Positions 8,151 to 16,223 are shown, numbered from the stretch's first letter. The stretch: 64,000 bases of DNA from an uncultured Cytophagales bacterium (GCA_937136415.1 CAKZOK010000174.1:18966-82965); one strand, 5' to 3'. The notes: a model not told the origin generated them from the letters alone. Numbers and translations are program-made.

Positions 8151-9701
8151 TCATTTCTTCTTTTGTTCCAACAAAAACAAAGGACGCACACGAGAAGGGT
8201 TATAATTGTGATTTGTCATTCGTTTTATCAACAAAGTATCTTTTTCATTTTGAGCAAATAAAAGCATTTTTTGATAATCATTTTCTTTGAGTAAAAAATA
8301 ATTTAAGCCCAAACGCTTTATTTTATTTTTATTTTTCAAATAATACTCAAATTCTTCTTTCCTAATATGAGTAGCCAAACGATATAAGTTTTCCTCTAAA
8401 ATCTCTTCCTTCAAACGCTGCTCTGGAAGCCATGGCAAAGCATCAATTTTAGTTTTGAAAGTAAAATACTCAGCAAATGATTTATGTAAAATCAATAACT
8501 TTATTTTTAAATTTAATTTTTCGCTTTGTTTTTCAAAATTATCTGTTACAGCCTTGTAAGTTTGATTATCTGGGTCGTGAAGAATTGGTTTGTAGGATTG
8601 AGATGAGAAAATGGAAAGCATAATCAAAAACAAAAAAAGTAGATTCGAAACCCTAAAACCCTTAAAGACTCTTAGAATTTTAAAATCTAAAACAGGAATC
8701 AAAACTACCCACAAAACACCAAAAAGCATAAAAAAACGGTAACTCACTCCCTCCAAATCCCACTTAAAGACAGGCAAAAGAAGTAAAGAAAGTGTAATTG
8801 CTATTACTTTGTAAAATAGAGTTATTTTATTTTTATTTGATTTATACTTTAATGAAATACAACCAACAAACAAACTTACTACCAAAACAAAAAGCGAAAT
8901 AATCATTTCCATTCTCCAAAAAACAGAAATTCTTTCACCTCCCAAACTCTCCCAAAACTGATAAGGCACAAAGGAAAATCCACCCAAAGCATCGTGTATT
9001 CTTCTCCATTGCGACCAATATTCTGTCAAATCAATTCTCAAAAAACTTATAAAAATCAAAACCAAAATCCCTATAAAAACAAGTTTTAATTGATTTATTT
9101 TGGCAAGAATAAAAACGCAAATCCAAATGAGGGCAACAAAAAAAGTCAGTTTATGTGAAAAATAATTGAGAAGCAAAACAAAAAATAAAAGTAAAAATTG
9201 ATAAATTAAATTCTGTTTTTTTGATGAAAATTCTTTAGGAAAAACAATCCAAAATAAAATTAAACTAATACTTCCTAATAGATTTTTAGGATATTGAGAA
9301 ACAAAATAAGTCAGATGAGGACTACATAAAATCAAAACTCCTACAAAAAGAGCTATTTTTTGAGTAGAATATTTTTTTATTAAGAAGACTGTCAGAAAAG
9401 TAAAAATCCCTACCAAAACAGAAAGTCCTATTTTATAAGCAATTATATAATCTTGAAAAATAAAATAAAATAAAGTCAGAAAATAATAAATAATAGAAGC
9501 ATCGCCAGTGTGTGCCTTGCCTGTTTCGACTAAAGATTGCATTTGCACCAAATAAAAATAAGCGTCCCAGCCATTTACAAAATCTGTTTGAAAAAGTGCA
9601 TAAGCTCTCAAAAATGAGCTTAAAAAACTTATCAAAAATACAGAAAGCAAAAAATATAGTGTTTTATGTGCTTCATAATTTTTATACAAAATTGATTTCA
9701 T
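8151..9701 (-). CDS. polytopic GT-C-like membrane protein (probable glycosyltransferase)
   Basis: A 516-residue inner-membrane protein with roughly eleven hydrophobic segments spread through about residues 15-375 and a soluble C-terminal tail of about 140 residues. An acidic first loop (FVNGWDAYFYLVQMQSLVET, about residues 38-57) resembles the GT-C position where lipid-linked-sugar transferases keep a catalytic Asp/Glu. The fold assignment rests on topology and this motif, not a clear signature. The peptide ILRVFKGFR (about residues 342-350) is encoded by DNA resembling the intergenic palindrome at 7969, so a repeat seems to lie in frame. It stands alone, 450 nt from the next minus-strand feature. 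Confidence 0.7.
   Translation of the reverse strand: MKSILYKNYEAHKTLYFLLSVFLISFLSSFLRAYALFQTDFVNGWDAYFYLVQMQSLVETGKAHTGDASIIYYFLTLFYFIFQDYIIAYKIGLSVLVGIFTFLTVFLIKKYSTQKIALFVGVLILCSPHLTYFVSQYPKNLLGSISLILFWIVFPKEFSSKKQNLIYQFLLLFFVLLLNYFSHKLTFFVALIWICVFILAKINQLKLVFIGILVLIFISFLRIDLTEYWSQWRRIHDALGGFSFVPYQFWESLGGERISVFWRMEMIISLFVLVVSLFVGCISLKYKSNKNKITLFYKVIAITLSLLLLPVFKWDLEGVSYRFFMLFGVLWVVLIPVLDFKILRVFKGFRVSNLLFLFLIMLSIFSSQSYKPILHDPDNQTYKAVTDNFEKQSEKLNLKIKLLILHKSFAEYFTFKTKIDALPWLPEQRLKEEILEENLYRLATHIRKEEFEYYLKNKNKIKRLGLNYFLLKENDYQKMLLFAQNEKDTLLIKRMTNHNYNPSRVRPLFLLEQKKK
8648..8680. repeat. in-gene relative of palindrome family G
   Basis: AAACCCTAA ... AAAGACTCTTAGAATTT aligns with the palindromic terminator at 7969-8002 over about 33 nt with roughly three quarters identity, including AAACCCTAA and CTTAG blocks. 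It is in the coding strand of the GT-C-like gene and yields ILRVFKGFR between membrane segments. Confidence 0.5.
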
Positions 9702-9788
9702 TGGTGTAAAATTATCCTTTTAAAAAAAATTGAGGTTTTTTAATAAATCATTTATTCAATAAGTTAGACAAAATTACAAGCAAGTTTG

Positions 9789-9796
9789 TATTTTTG
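9789..9796 (+). promoter_or_regulatory. candidate -7 element of the DUF58 gene
   Basis: TATTTTTG fits TAnnTTTG and ends 12 nt before the ATG at 9809. This implies a very short leader and rules out the in-frame ATG at 9794, which lies within the box. The -33 element is weak (TTAG). Confidence 0.45.
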
Positions 9797-9808
9797 ATAA
9801 AAAAAAAT

Positions 9809-10729
9809 ATGAAAGAATTAGATATACAAGCCATTCGACAGTTTGGAAACATAGAATTTTTGGCTCGTCAAGTAGTCGAAGGTTTTATTTCAGGGCTTCA
9901 CAAGTCGCCTTATCACGGTTTTTCGGTAGAGTTTGCCGAGCATCGAATTTATAATACAGGAGAAAGCACTCGCCATATCGATTGGAAAGTTTATGCACGA
10001 ACCGACAAACTTTTTGTCAAACGCTACGAAGAAGAAACCAATCTAAGGGCGCAACTTTTGATTGATGTTTCGCCTTCTATGTATTATCCACGAGAAGGAA
10101 AGTACGAAAATGGAAAGATTACTTTTTCAATTATGGCTGCTGCTTCTATTGCTTATATGCTTCAAAAACAGCGTGATGCTATCGGTGCGACTACTTTTTC
10201 GGATAAATTAGAACTTCAAACGCCTATAAAAGCAACTTCAAAACATATTCATACCATTTTTTTAGAATTTCAAAGGCTATTAAATCAGCCTGCACCAAAT
10301 AATAAAAAAACATCGACAGCAAAGGTGTTGCACGAAATGGCAGAACGATTACACAAACGTTCTTTAGTTATTATTTTTAGTGATATGTTGGATAATATGA
10401 ATGATAGCGACGAACTTTTTGCAGCTCTTCAACACCTCAAGCACCGTCATCATGAAGTTCTTCTATTTCATGTAAAAGATTCCAAAACAGAAACCGAATT
10501 TGATTTTGAAGACCGTCCGTATATTTTTACAGACGTAGAAACAGGCGAAAAAATAAAACTGCAACCAGCAGAAGTACGAGAATATTATCAGCAGCAAACC
10601 AAAGCAAAAGAACAAGCTCTAAAACTCAAAAGTGGACAATATAAAATTGATTTTGTAGAGGTGGATATTCGTCAGCCAATGGACAAAATTTTGTTGCCTT
10701 ATCTTATAAAACGTGCTAAAATGAAATGA
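9809..10729 (+). CDS. DUF58 domain protein (vWA-like)
   Basis: A 306-residue cytoplasmic protein of the DUF58 family. The start at 9809 (MKELDIQAIRQF) is preferred because the Met at 9794 lies inside the promoter box. The DUF58 core is clear: YNTGESTRHIDWKVYARTDK followed by VKRYEEETN. A vWA-like fold with a partial MIDAS motif (LLIDVSPSM) follows. Family members usually sit beside a MoxR AAA+ ATPase, which is thought to act as chaperone for metal or complex assembly. Here the only MoxR gene is 22 kb away (32085), so the usual cluster is split. A 613-nt non-coding region follows. Confidence 0.9.
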   Translation: MKELDIQAIRQFGNIEFLARQVVEGFISGLHKSPYHGFSVEFAEHRIYNTGESTRHIDWKVYARTDKLFVKRYEEETNLRAQLLIDVSPSMYYPREGKYENGKITFSIMAAASIAYMLQKQRDAIGATTFSDKLELQTPIKATSKHIHTIFLEFQRLLNQPAPNNKKTSTAKVLHEMAERLHKRSLVIIFSDMLDNMNDSDELFAALQHLKHRHHEVLLFHVKDSKTETEFDFEDRPYIFTDVETGEKIKLQPAEVREYYQQQTKAKEQALKLKSGQYKIDFVEVDIRQPMDKILLPYLIKRAKMK

Positions 10730-10844
10730 TTTTTGCAGTAATCAGTAAAGTAGTTACCAGTTAATTTCAATATCTATTTTTTGTTCGATAATTATATTAG
10801 GTCTGACTTGGACAAAATAAGCCTTCTCAAAGTTTTAAATGCTG

Positions 10845-10886
10845 ATTTTAAACTGGTCAGATCTAGAGTACAGACCAATTTAAAAT
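10845..10886. repeat. imperfect palindrome in the 613-nt gap
   Basis: ATTTTAAACTGGTC (10845-10858) and GACCAATTTAAAAT (10873-10886) pair at 13 of 14 positions around a 14-nt loop. The role is unknown. The rest of 10730-11048 holds no ORF or repeat that I can support. Confidence 0.55.
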
Positions 10887-11048
10887 AGAAGTTAGTGTTT
10901 ATAAAAATGAAAATCGCTAACTCACTACTGTTTTAGTTGCATTATAAGATATAAAAATTATACAAATCTTATAAAAAGGCTGCTTGCAGTCAAATTAAGC
11001 ATAAAATAAAATTGTAATATTCTAATTTACTGATAGTTAGTAAATAAT

Positions 11049-11161
11049 TATATTTGTATTCTCATTCTCTCTGTTTAAAAAAATATTTGTATTTCATTCT
11101 AAAATCTGACTTTGTAAATTTATCTAGCTACAAATCCTAAAAAAATTTGTAGCTTTTTTTT
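11049..11161 (+). ncRNA. candidate small transcription unit
   Basis: TATATTTG (11049-11056) fits the -7 consensus. About 70 nt further on, AGCTACAAAT (11126-11135) and ATTTGTAGCT (11145-11154) form a perfect 10-bp stem followed by a run of T. No ORF of note lies between them. The unit would give an RNA of about 95 nt just upstream of the PARP gene. The hairpin could equally be the late terminator of the DUF58 transcript, since no -33 element is seen. Confidence 0.35.
11126..11161 (+). terminator. intrinsic terminator upstream of the PARP gene
   Basis: A perfect 10-bp stem AGCTACAAAT/ATTTGTAGCT, 9-nt loop, then T8. It isolates the PARP gene from upstream transcription. Confidence 0.8.
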
Positions 11162-11203
11162 GCTATTTTTTTTAGACCTCAAATGGTTTACGTTCTAATA
11201 AGT

Positions 11204-11211
11204 TAAATTTG
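11204..11211 (+). promoter_or_regulatory. candidate -7 element of the PARP gene
   Basis: TAAATTTG fits TAnnTTTG, after the terminator at 11126-11161 and 132 nt before the PARP start. No clear -33 box, so the assignment is tentative. Confidence 0.35.
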
Positions 11212-11342
11212 TAGTATAAATAATTAGTAATTGCTATTTTATTTAGCATAAAATTCTTATATTAGCCTTATCAAAAAGGAGGTAATAGAAGTTTTACTAA
11301 AAAAATTATCAATCTTTTACACACCAAATTTACCTTTCAATT

Positions 11343-12719
11343 ATGCAAACGCTTTCACAAAACACTACCAATACTATATTCAAAACAGCAAAATTAGTGA
11401 TGGTAACAGCAGCCAACAACAATAAATATTATGAAATGAAACAAATTTCTGATGATATTTTTTCAGTTTCTTATGGAAGAGTAGGGCAACGAGCTGCCAA
11501 AAATCAATATTCGATGTATCAATGGGCAAGCAAATACAGAGAAAAAATACGAAAAGGCTATAAAGATGTAACACACTTATTTGTAGAAGAATTAGAAAAA
11601 AAATCTTCAAAAAACAACTCCAATTCTTCTACTTCTTTAGCTTCTTGGTCGGCTATCAAAAACGGCGAAGTGCGTGAACTTTTTCGCCACCTAACACAAT
11701 ATGCAAACCGTTCTTTATCACATAATTATGAAGTTTCGGCTGCCGATGTTACGATGGCGCAGGTAGAAGAGGCTCAAAATATTTTAGATAATCTAACTAA
11801 AAAAGTAGATTTTAAATCTAAAAAAATAAGTAAAAAAGAATTAGAAAAGTTTGATACAATTAGTTTTAATACTCTTTTATTAGAAATGTATAGTATTATT
11901 CCACGCAAAATGGAAAGTGTTCAGAAGTATCTTTTAGAATACACAACAGCAAAAACAGTTTCGAAACAGATTATAGAAAGAGCTAGAAAAATACTGACCA
12001 ACGAACAAGAAACACTAGATGTAATGCGTGGCGAGGTAGAATTAAGGTTGCAACAAGAAAAGAAAGAAAATCTAAAAACAAAAGCAACAAAAAACAAACA
12101 AAGTGAAAAAACACTCTTAGACGCACTAGGAATTGAAGTCAATATTTTAGACAATCAGAAAGCAAAAGATGCCCTTCAAATCAAGCGCATCAAAAAAATG
12201 ATGCAAGCAGAAGTAGGCAAATTTGTCAATGCTTATGCCGTCAAAGATGTTGCTCAAGAACAAATTTTTGATAAGGCTTTAAAGGAAAGCAAATACAGAA
12301 CAACTCAATTATTATGGCACGGAAGCCGAAATGAAAACTGGCTTTCTATCTTAAAAACAGGTTTGGTTTTGCGCCCTACCAACGCACTCATTACAGGAAA
12401 AATGTTTGGTTATGGTCTTTATTTTGCCGACAACTGCCGAAAATCATTGAATTACACATCGCTTAGAGGTTCGCACTGGACAGGTGGAAACGATAATAAA
12501 GCTTTTTTGGCAATTTATGAAATTCATACAGGAAGACAATTAAAAATTGAGGAATACAAAGATTGGTGTAGCAATCTGACATATCCAAACCTCAAAAAAC
12601 AAAATTCCGAAGCCGATTCTCTCTTTGCAAAAGGTGGAATAGATTTACTCAACAATGAATTTATAATCTATAAAGAAAATCAATGTACGATTCGATATTT
12701 GGTCGAAGTGCAATACTAA
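11343..12719 (+). CDS. poly(ADP-ribose) polymerase-like protein, WGR-PRD-ART
   Basis: A 458-residue protein with the architecture of eukaryotic PARP2/3. A WGR domain covers about residues 17-79 (motif YGR at 44-46, Tyr replacing Trp; ends KGYKDVTHL). A helical regulatory domain covers about 105-235 (the FNTLLLEMYSIIPRKM segment). The ADP-ribosyltransferase domain covers about 255-458. The H-Y-E triad is complete: His326 in LLWHGSR, Tyr360 in GKMFGYGLYFAD, Glu439 in NNEFIIY, so it should be catalytically active with NAD+ and able to elongate or branch. WGR domains sense DNA breaks in eukaryotes. Bacterial homologues are rare. The next gene, 99 nt downstream, carries a WGR-like domain and a putative winged helix. 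Acquisition by transfer is likely but old: codon use matches the neighbours by eye. Confidence 0.93.
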   Translation: MQTLSQNTTNTIFKTAKLVMVTAANNNKYYEMKQISDDIFSVSYGRVGQRAAKNQYSMYQWASKYREKIRKGYKDVTHLFVEELEKKSSKNNSNSSTSLASWSAIKNGEVRELFRHLTQYANRSLSHNYEVSAADVTMAQVEEAQNILDNLTKKVDFKSKKISKKELEKFDTISFNTLLLEMYSIIPRKMESVQKYLLEYTTAKTVSKQIIERARKILTNEQETLDVMRGEVELRLQQEKKENLKTKATKNKQSEKTLLDALGIEVNILDNQKAKDALQIKRIKKMMQAEVGKFVNAYAVKDVAQEQIFDKALKESKYRTTQLLWHGSRNENWLSILKTGLVLRPTNALITGKMFGYGLYFADNCRKSLNYTSLRGSHWTGGNDNKAFLAIYEIHTGRQLKIEEYKDWCSNLTYPNLKKQNSEADSLFAKGGIDLLNNEFIIYKENQCTIRYLVEVQY

Positions 12720-12783
12720 GTAGCTGACACTTTCCAAGTGTCATTAAACATAATATTTCTGACAGTTGGAAACTGTTAGCTAC
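12720..12783. repeat. paired palindromes between the PARP gene and its partner (family C)
   Basis: Two inverted units: GTAGCTGACACTTTCCAAG... (12720-12743) and TGACAGTTGGAAACTG... (12760-12783). Each is itself a hairpin (GACACTT-TCC-AAGTGTC and CAGTT-GGA-AACTG). Between units, a C-G pair is swapped for G-C with pairing kept, and the outer GTAGCT/AGCTAC arms are inverted. It lies in the 99-nt spacer starting directly after the PARP stop codon. Confidence 0.75.
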
Positions 12784-12818
12784 CTATAAAACTTCTCAAC
12801 TCTAAATCTAAATTAACT

Positions 12819-13691
12819 ATGAAAACTCTCTCTTTGATTGATATACAACTTGTGGCACATGAGCATTTCAAAAAACGTGGTTTTACGACTACTTTAGATG
12901 TAAAAAATGAGCTTCGAAAAAATGGTTTTCACGCCATTCAGTCGGAAGTTTCGCTTTGGATGGACGAACTTGCGACAGAAGAAGAATGGGATTATGAATG
13001 CAATGGAACATTTAGAATGTATTCTTTAGGCGATGATGAGCAGTATTCGGCAACGCTTTATATGGTAAAAGGAAATGCTTTTTGGGAAGGAGAATTACAT
13101 GGAAAAACAATTTGGGTTACTCATGGCGCAATCGGAAGTACAATGCAGAACCGAACAGTTCATGAGCATACATTTCCAAAAAGCCGTATTGCGTGGGCAA
13201 ATTGGAAACAAATTATTACCAGAAATTATCAACATGGTTTTAAGGCTATTGATAATCCATTTATTGCTCGTTTGCGTTTGCGCTCCTTGTATCAAAATTA
13301 TAGATTACAAAACCCTGTTTCTTGCCTTATTTCATACAGAAATACAAAAAAATACTTAGCAAAAGGAAGTCAATGGATAGAAATGCAAGGAAATTATGTC
13401 TTGGGTTGGGAGCTACCAAAACAACAAAAAGAACTCAAAAGAATGCTTCGTAAAAAGGAATGGAATAGTGTACAGGTCAGTTTCCAAATGATTCATGTGC
13501 ATCACGAAGAAACCTCTCACAAAGAACCTTTGTTGGTAGATAATATAGCAAAACCAATTATGGAAATTGATAATTCAAATATTTATGAAATAGAATTATC
13601 GTACTCAAATGGAGAAACACTTTACCTAAGTGCCTATGATTGGGAATGGGAAACCGAACTTTTACCTTTGGTGCGTTGGCTGACTTTATAA
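12819..13691 (+). CDS. uncharacterised protein with N-terminal winged-helix-like and degenerate WGR-like domains
   Basis: A 290-residue protein with no family I can name. Residues about 5-68 look like a winged helix (LIDIQLVAHEHFKKRGFTTT, then LDVKNELRKNGFHAIQSEV and a wing ending GTFRMYSL). Residues about 78-142 align by eye to a WGR domain: AFWEGELHGKTIWVTHGAIG, then the Phe-pro-lys stretch and an amphipathic helix ending RNYQHGFKAI. The W-G-R residues are replaced (HGAIG). The rest (150-290) is unassigned and Trp-rich near the end (YDWEWETELLPLVRWL). It has no signal peptide. Following the PARP gene on the same strand suggests a DNA-binding partner or regulator of the PARP. The fold calls are my inference. 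Confidence 0.75.
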   Translation: MKTLSLIDIQLVAHEHFKKRGFTTTLDVKNELRKNGFHAIQSEVSLWMDELATEEEWDYECNGTFRMYSLGDDEQYSATLYMVKGNAFWEGELHGKTIWVTHGAIGSTMQNRTVHEHTFPKSRIAWANWKQIITRNYQHGFKAIDNPFIARLRLRSLYQNYRLQNPVSCLISYRNTKKYLAKGSQWIEMQGNYVLGWELPKQQKELKRMLRKKEWNSVQVSFQMIHVHHEETSHKEPLLVDNIAKPIMEIDNSNIYEIELSYSNGETLYLSAYDWEWETELLPLVRWLTL

Positions 13692-13751
13692 TAAAATATG
13701 AAATTAGAGGCGAGAGATAAATGTAAGAGTTTTGTAACTAAACCTTAAAAG

Positions 13752-13795
13752 CAAAAACCGTTTTTAGAATAGTTCTAAAAACGGTTTTTGTATTT
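13752..13795. terminator. bidirectional terminator
   Basis: CAAAAACCGTTTTTAGAA (13752-13769), loop TAG, TTCTAAAAACGGTTTTTG (13773-13790): a perfect 18-bp stem between convergent genes, T-rich on both sides. Confidence 0.9.
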
Positions 13796-13961
13796 ATTTT
13801 TTTTCTACTGATGTATTTTTCTTAAATAAATCATTCCTTACATCATCTTTATCCAAGGTTCTGTATTTTCGGTGACGCATATAATCCATAAAATAACCTG
13901 CTGCTGGAAAAACCACAGACATTATTAAGATAAATACGATTAGTGCCATTTTGCTGCTCAT
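13794..13961 (-). CDS. small single-span membrane protein (55 residues)
   Basis: A short gene read on the minus strand from the ATG at 13961 to TAA at 13794. The protein begins MSSKMALIVFILIMSVV, giving one membrane segment (about residues 5-22). It continues with a basic patch (YMRHRKYRTLDKDD) and an acidic/basic tail (VRNDLFKKNTSVEKK). The even amino-acid composition, positive-inside topology and stop right at a strong terminator support it as real. No family or function recognised. It fills most of the gap between the WGR-like gene and the methyltransferase. Confidence 0.65.
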   Translation of the reverse strand: MSSKMALIVFILIMSVVFPAAGYFMDYMRHRKYRTLDKDDVRNDLFKKNTSVEKK

Positions 13962-14075
13962 AACTATATATTGTATTGAATGGTAAATTACTGATTATTA
14001 GCCTGAAAACATGTTGTTTTCCTTTTTGTTAAATAAATACCTTATTGATATTAATTATATTCTTAAATCTAACTT

Positions 14076-14717
14076 CTAAATTGGTTTTATCATTTCAAAA
14101 AAGAGTTCTGTTCCTTGTCTTGGTTTAATGCTATTATAACATCTTTTGAGAGTCTTTATTTCAAAGTCAGCTTCAAAAATCATTCGATATTCGTGTATAT
14201 TTCCTCCAAAAGGTGGGCTCTCTTGCTCTTCTTGAATAGGAAAATCAAATAAAAGTCCGATTAGTTTTCCTTCTTTTTTCAAAAGTTGATTCATTTTTTT
14301 TGCGTATTCTATTCTCAAATGTGGGTCTAAGGCACAAAAAAAAGTTTGTTCGACAATCAAATCAAAGAAATTAAAATACTCTGAATTTTGTCCTTCAAAT
14401 CTAAAAAAATCATCTTTTATCAAATGTTCTTTTGGAAAAGTAGGACAACGCTTAGAAAATTCCTTCAAAGGTTGGGCTGCCAAATCAAGTACATAGACAT
14501 TGGTAAAGCCTTTTTTATGTAAAAATTCAGCTTCATAACTATTGCCTCCTCCTGGAATTAGAATATTTAGCGTTTTATTTTTTTCCTCTTTTTCTATCAA
14601 TCTACCAAAATAAGCAACCAAAGGAGGGCTGGCATAACCAATATCCCAAGGTATATCCGAATTTTTGTAGCGATTTTGCCAATAAGAAGAATTGAAAGAG
14701 GTAGAAGAAGTATTCAT
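14076..14717 (-). CDS. TPMT-family SAM-dependent methyltransferase
   Basis: A 213-residue class I methyltransferase of the thiopurine S-methyltransferase family. Typical features: YWQNRYKNSDIPWDIGYASP at the start (substrate/SAM lid), motif I ILIPGGGNSYEAEFLHKKGF, the acidic end of beta-2 (VYVLDLA), IKDDFF, and FDLIVEQTFFCALDP. The natural substrate is probably a small thiol, selenol or similar, but cannot be read from sequence. Length is normal. TAATTTTG on the minus strand (14746-14753) is a plausible -7 box 29 nt upstream. Confidence 0.92.
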   Translation of the reverse strand: MNTSSTSFNSSYWQNRYKNSDIPWDIGYASPPLVAYFGRLIEKEEKNKTLNILIPGGGNSYEAEFLHKKGFTNVYVLDLAAQPLKEFSKRCPTFPKEHLIKDDFFRFEGQNSEYFNFFDLIVEQTFFCALDPHLRIEYAKKMNQLLKKEGKLIGLLFDFPIQEEQESPPFGGNIHEYRMIFEADFEIKTLKRCYNSIKPRQGTELFFEMIKPI

Positions 14718-14745
14718 AAAACAATTATTATATATGCTTGAAATA

Positions 14746-14753
14746 CAAAATTA
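14746..14753 (-). promoter_or_regulatory. candidate -7 element of the methyltransferase gene
   Basis: On the minus strand TAATTTTG fits TAnnTTTG, 29 nt before the start codon. No -33 TTG found. Confidence 0.4.
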
Positions 14754-14840
14754 CAAATTTATTAATGAAAAATAGCACTCGTTTTTATTCTGGTCAGACA
14801 AATTCATTTTTTAAATTATAGATTTTTAATAAAAAAGTTG

Positions 14841-15036
14841 TATTTTTGTAGCAATGCACTAAAAAATATCAATTTTATAAATTGTCATTTATGAAACATT
14901 CAAAGATACATTTGACCAACTTACAAGAAAAAATATCAAAACATGAAATTTTTGTAATTTTTGTCTTTTCTATTTTTTCTAAAAATATTTATACTATTTA
15001 AAAACCGTTTACTTTTTTAAGATAAACGGTTTTTTT
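14841..15036 (+). other. candidate small transcription unit with a 36-codon ORF
   Basis: TATTTTTG (14841-14848) fits the -7 box. An ORF 14891-15001 encodes 36 residues (MKHSKIHLTNLQEKISK... ending FSKNIYTI). A terminator starts at its stop codon: AAAACCGTTTA (15001-15011) and TAAACGGTTTT (15023-15033) plus T. The flanking gene on the left runs the other way and pyrH begins 120 nt later, so this unit appears self-contained. Either a small hydrophobic peptide or a small RNA. The rest of 14718-15156 shows nothing else. Confidence 0.4.
15001..15036 (+). terminator. intrinsic terminator
   Basis: AAAACCGTTTA, 11-nt loop, TAAACGGTTTT and a T run: an 11-bp stem in the pyrH upstream region. It cannot belong to the minus-strand gene on the left, so something is transcribed on the plus strand here. 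Confidence 0.85.
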
Positions 15037-15156
15037 ATGGAATTTAATTTGGTGTTTTTCAAATTCTGAAATAAATTCTCTTACAAAACACAAAAAAAGA
15101 AATTACCCAATAATTTTTATAGATTTTAATTCTCCAATTTTACATTACAAATTCTT

Positions 15157-15894
15157 ATGTACAACTCAAATAACGCCTCAAATTATCGCTATCGTCGCAT
15201 TTTATTAAAACTTAGTGGCGAGGCTCTTATGGGAAAACAACAATTCGGAATCGATGCCGAAAGATTAGAACAATATGCTTTAGAAGTAAAAAAAGCAGTT
15301 GATGAAGGCTTACAAGTGGCTATCGTAATTGGAGGAGGAAATATTTTTAGAGGAATGCAATCTCCCAAAATCGGCATTGACAGAGTGCAGGGCGACTATA
15401 TGGGAATGCTTGCCACTTCTATCAACGGAATGGCGTTGCAATCTGCCCTTGAGCAAGTTGGCGTTTATACTCGTTTGCTTTCAGGTATCAAAATGGAGCA
15501 AATTTGTGAGCCGTATGTGCGTCGTCGTGCTATTCGTCATCTTGAAAAAGGACGTGTCGTTATTTTTGTAGCTGGTTTGGGAAGTCCTTATTTTACGACG
15601 GATTCGGCTGCTTCGCTTCGTGCTATCGAAATTGGTGCCGATGTAGTTTTGAAAGGAACACGAGTAGATGGCGTTTATTCAGAAGACCCAGAAAAAAACC
15701 CTGATGCTGTTCGTTACTCAAATTTATCGTTCCAAGAAGTCTATAATAAAGGTTTGAATATTATGGATATGACTGCTTTTACGCTTTGTAGAGAAAATAA
15801 TTTGCCAATTATTGTTTTTGATATGAATGAAGAAGGAAATCTTTTGAAAGTCTTGCACGGAGATGAAATTGGAACGCTTATTACTGAATATTAG
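15157..15894 (+). CDS. pyrH: UMP kinase
   Basis: A 245-residue bacterial hexameric UMP kinase (UMP + ATP to UDP), pyrimidine nucleotide metabolism, cytoplasmic. Seen: [12 protein letters not shown] near the start, [13 protein letters not shown] at about 47-59, [48 protein letters not shown] and the C-terminal [16 protein letters not shown]. Length fits. In many bacteria pyrH is followed by frr; that is not so here. The start at 15157 is 8-10 residues longer than the conserved core, normal for the phylum. Confidence 0.97.
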   Translation: MYNSNNASNYRYRRILLKLSGEALMGKQQFGIDAERLEQYALEVKKAVDEGLQVAIVIGGGNIFRGMQSPKIGIDRVQGDYMGMLATSINGMALQSALEQVGVYTRLLSGIKMEQICEPYVRRRAIRHLEKGRVVIFVAGLGSPYFTTDSAASLRAIEIGADVVLKGTRVDGVYSEDPEKNPDAVRYSNLSFQEVYNKGLNIMDMTAFTLCRENNLPIIVFDMNEEGNLLKVLHGDEIGTLITEY

Positions 15895-15905
15895 AAATTT
15901 CTTAA

Positions 15906-15940
15906 ATTACGGATTACGGATTACGGATTACGGATTACGG
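15906..15940. repeat. ATTACGG tandem repeat (5 copies)
   Basis: Five perfect head-to-tail copies of the heptamer ATTACGG just after pyrH. Related ATTACG-rich stretches occur at 46147-46203, 46268-46320 and 52543-52563. The remaining 280 nt up to the CAP gene show nothing else I can support. Confidence 0.9.
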
Positions 15941-16223
15941 AAATTTCATTAAAATGATTTTCTTTAAAAATATAAATTTGTAATTCGTTTTTTTTATTTT
16001 GGGTCATTTTTCTTTAGACAATAATACTTTTATTTTGACTATTCTTTCGGCTATGCTTTGGGAAATTGAGATTTATTTTAGCACAAACCATTCAGAGCAT
16101 AAGATGTAGATTTAAAAAGAATGGAGTTGTTATTGATATTGATTGAAATGAAAGCCTATCTGTTGTTTCATTTTATAGAAAAGATAGAGCTACTTACTTT
16201 ATTAACTACATAAAAAATCTATT

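Noticed and set aside
11343..12719. PARP-like gene as a secreted ADP-ribosylating toxin
   Set aside because: It has no signal peptide and its domain order matches nuclear PARPs, not mono-ART toxins.
13075..13359. ORF in another frame within the WGR-like gene
   Set aside because: It lies wholly inside the 12819-13691 gene, whose frame has the better residue pattern.
15906..15940. ATTACGG array as a CRISPR-like locus
   Set aside because: Seven-base units without spacers are a simple tandem repeat.
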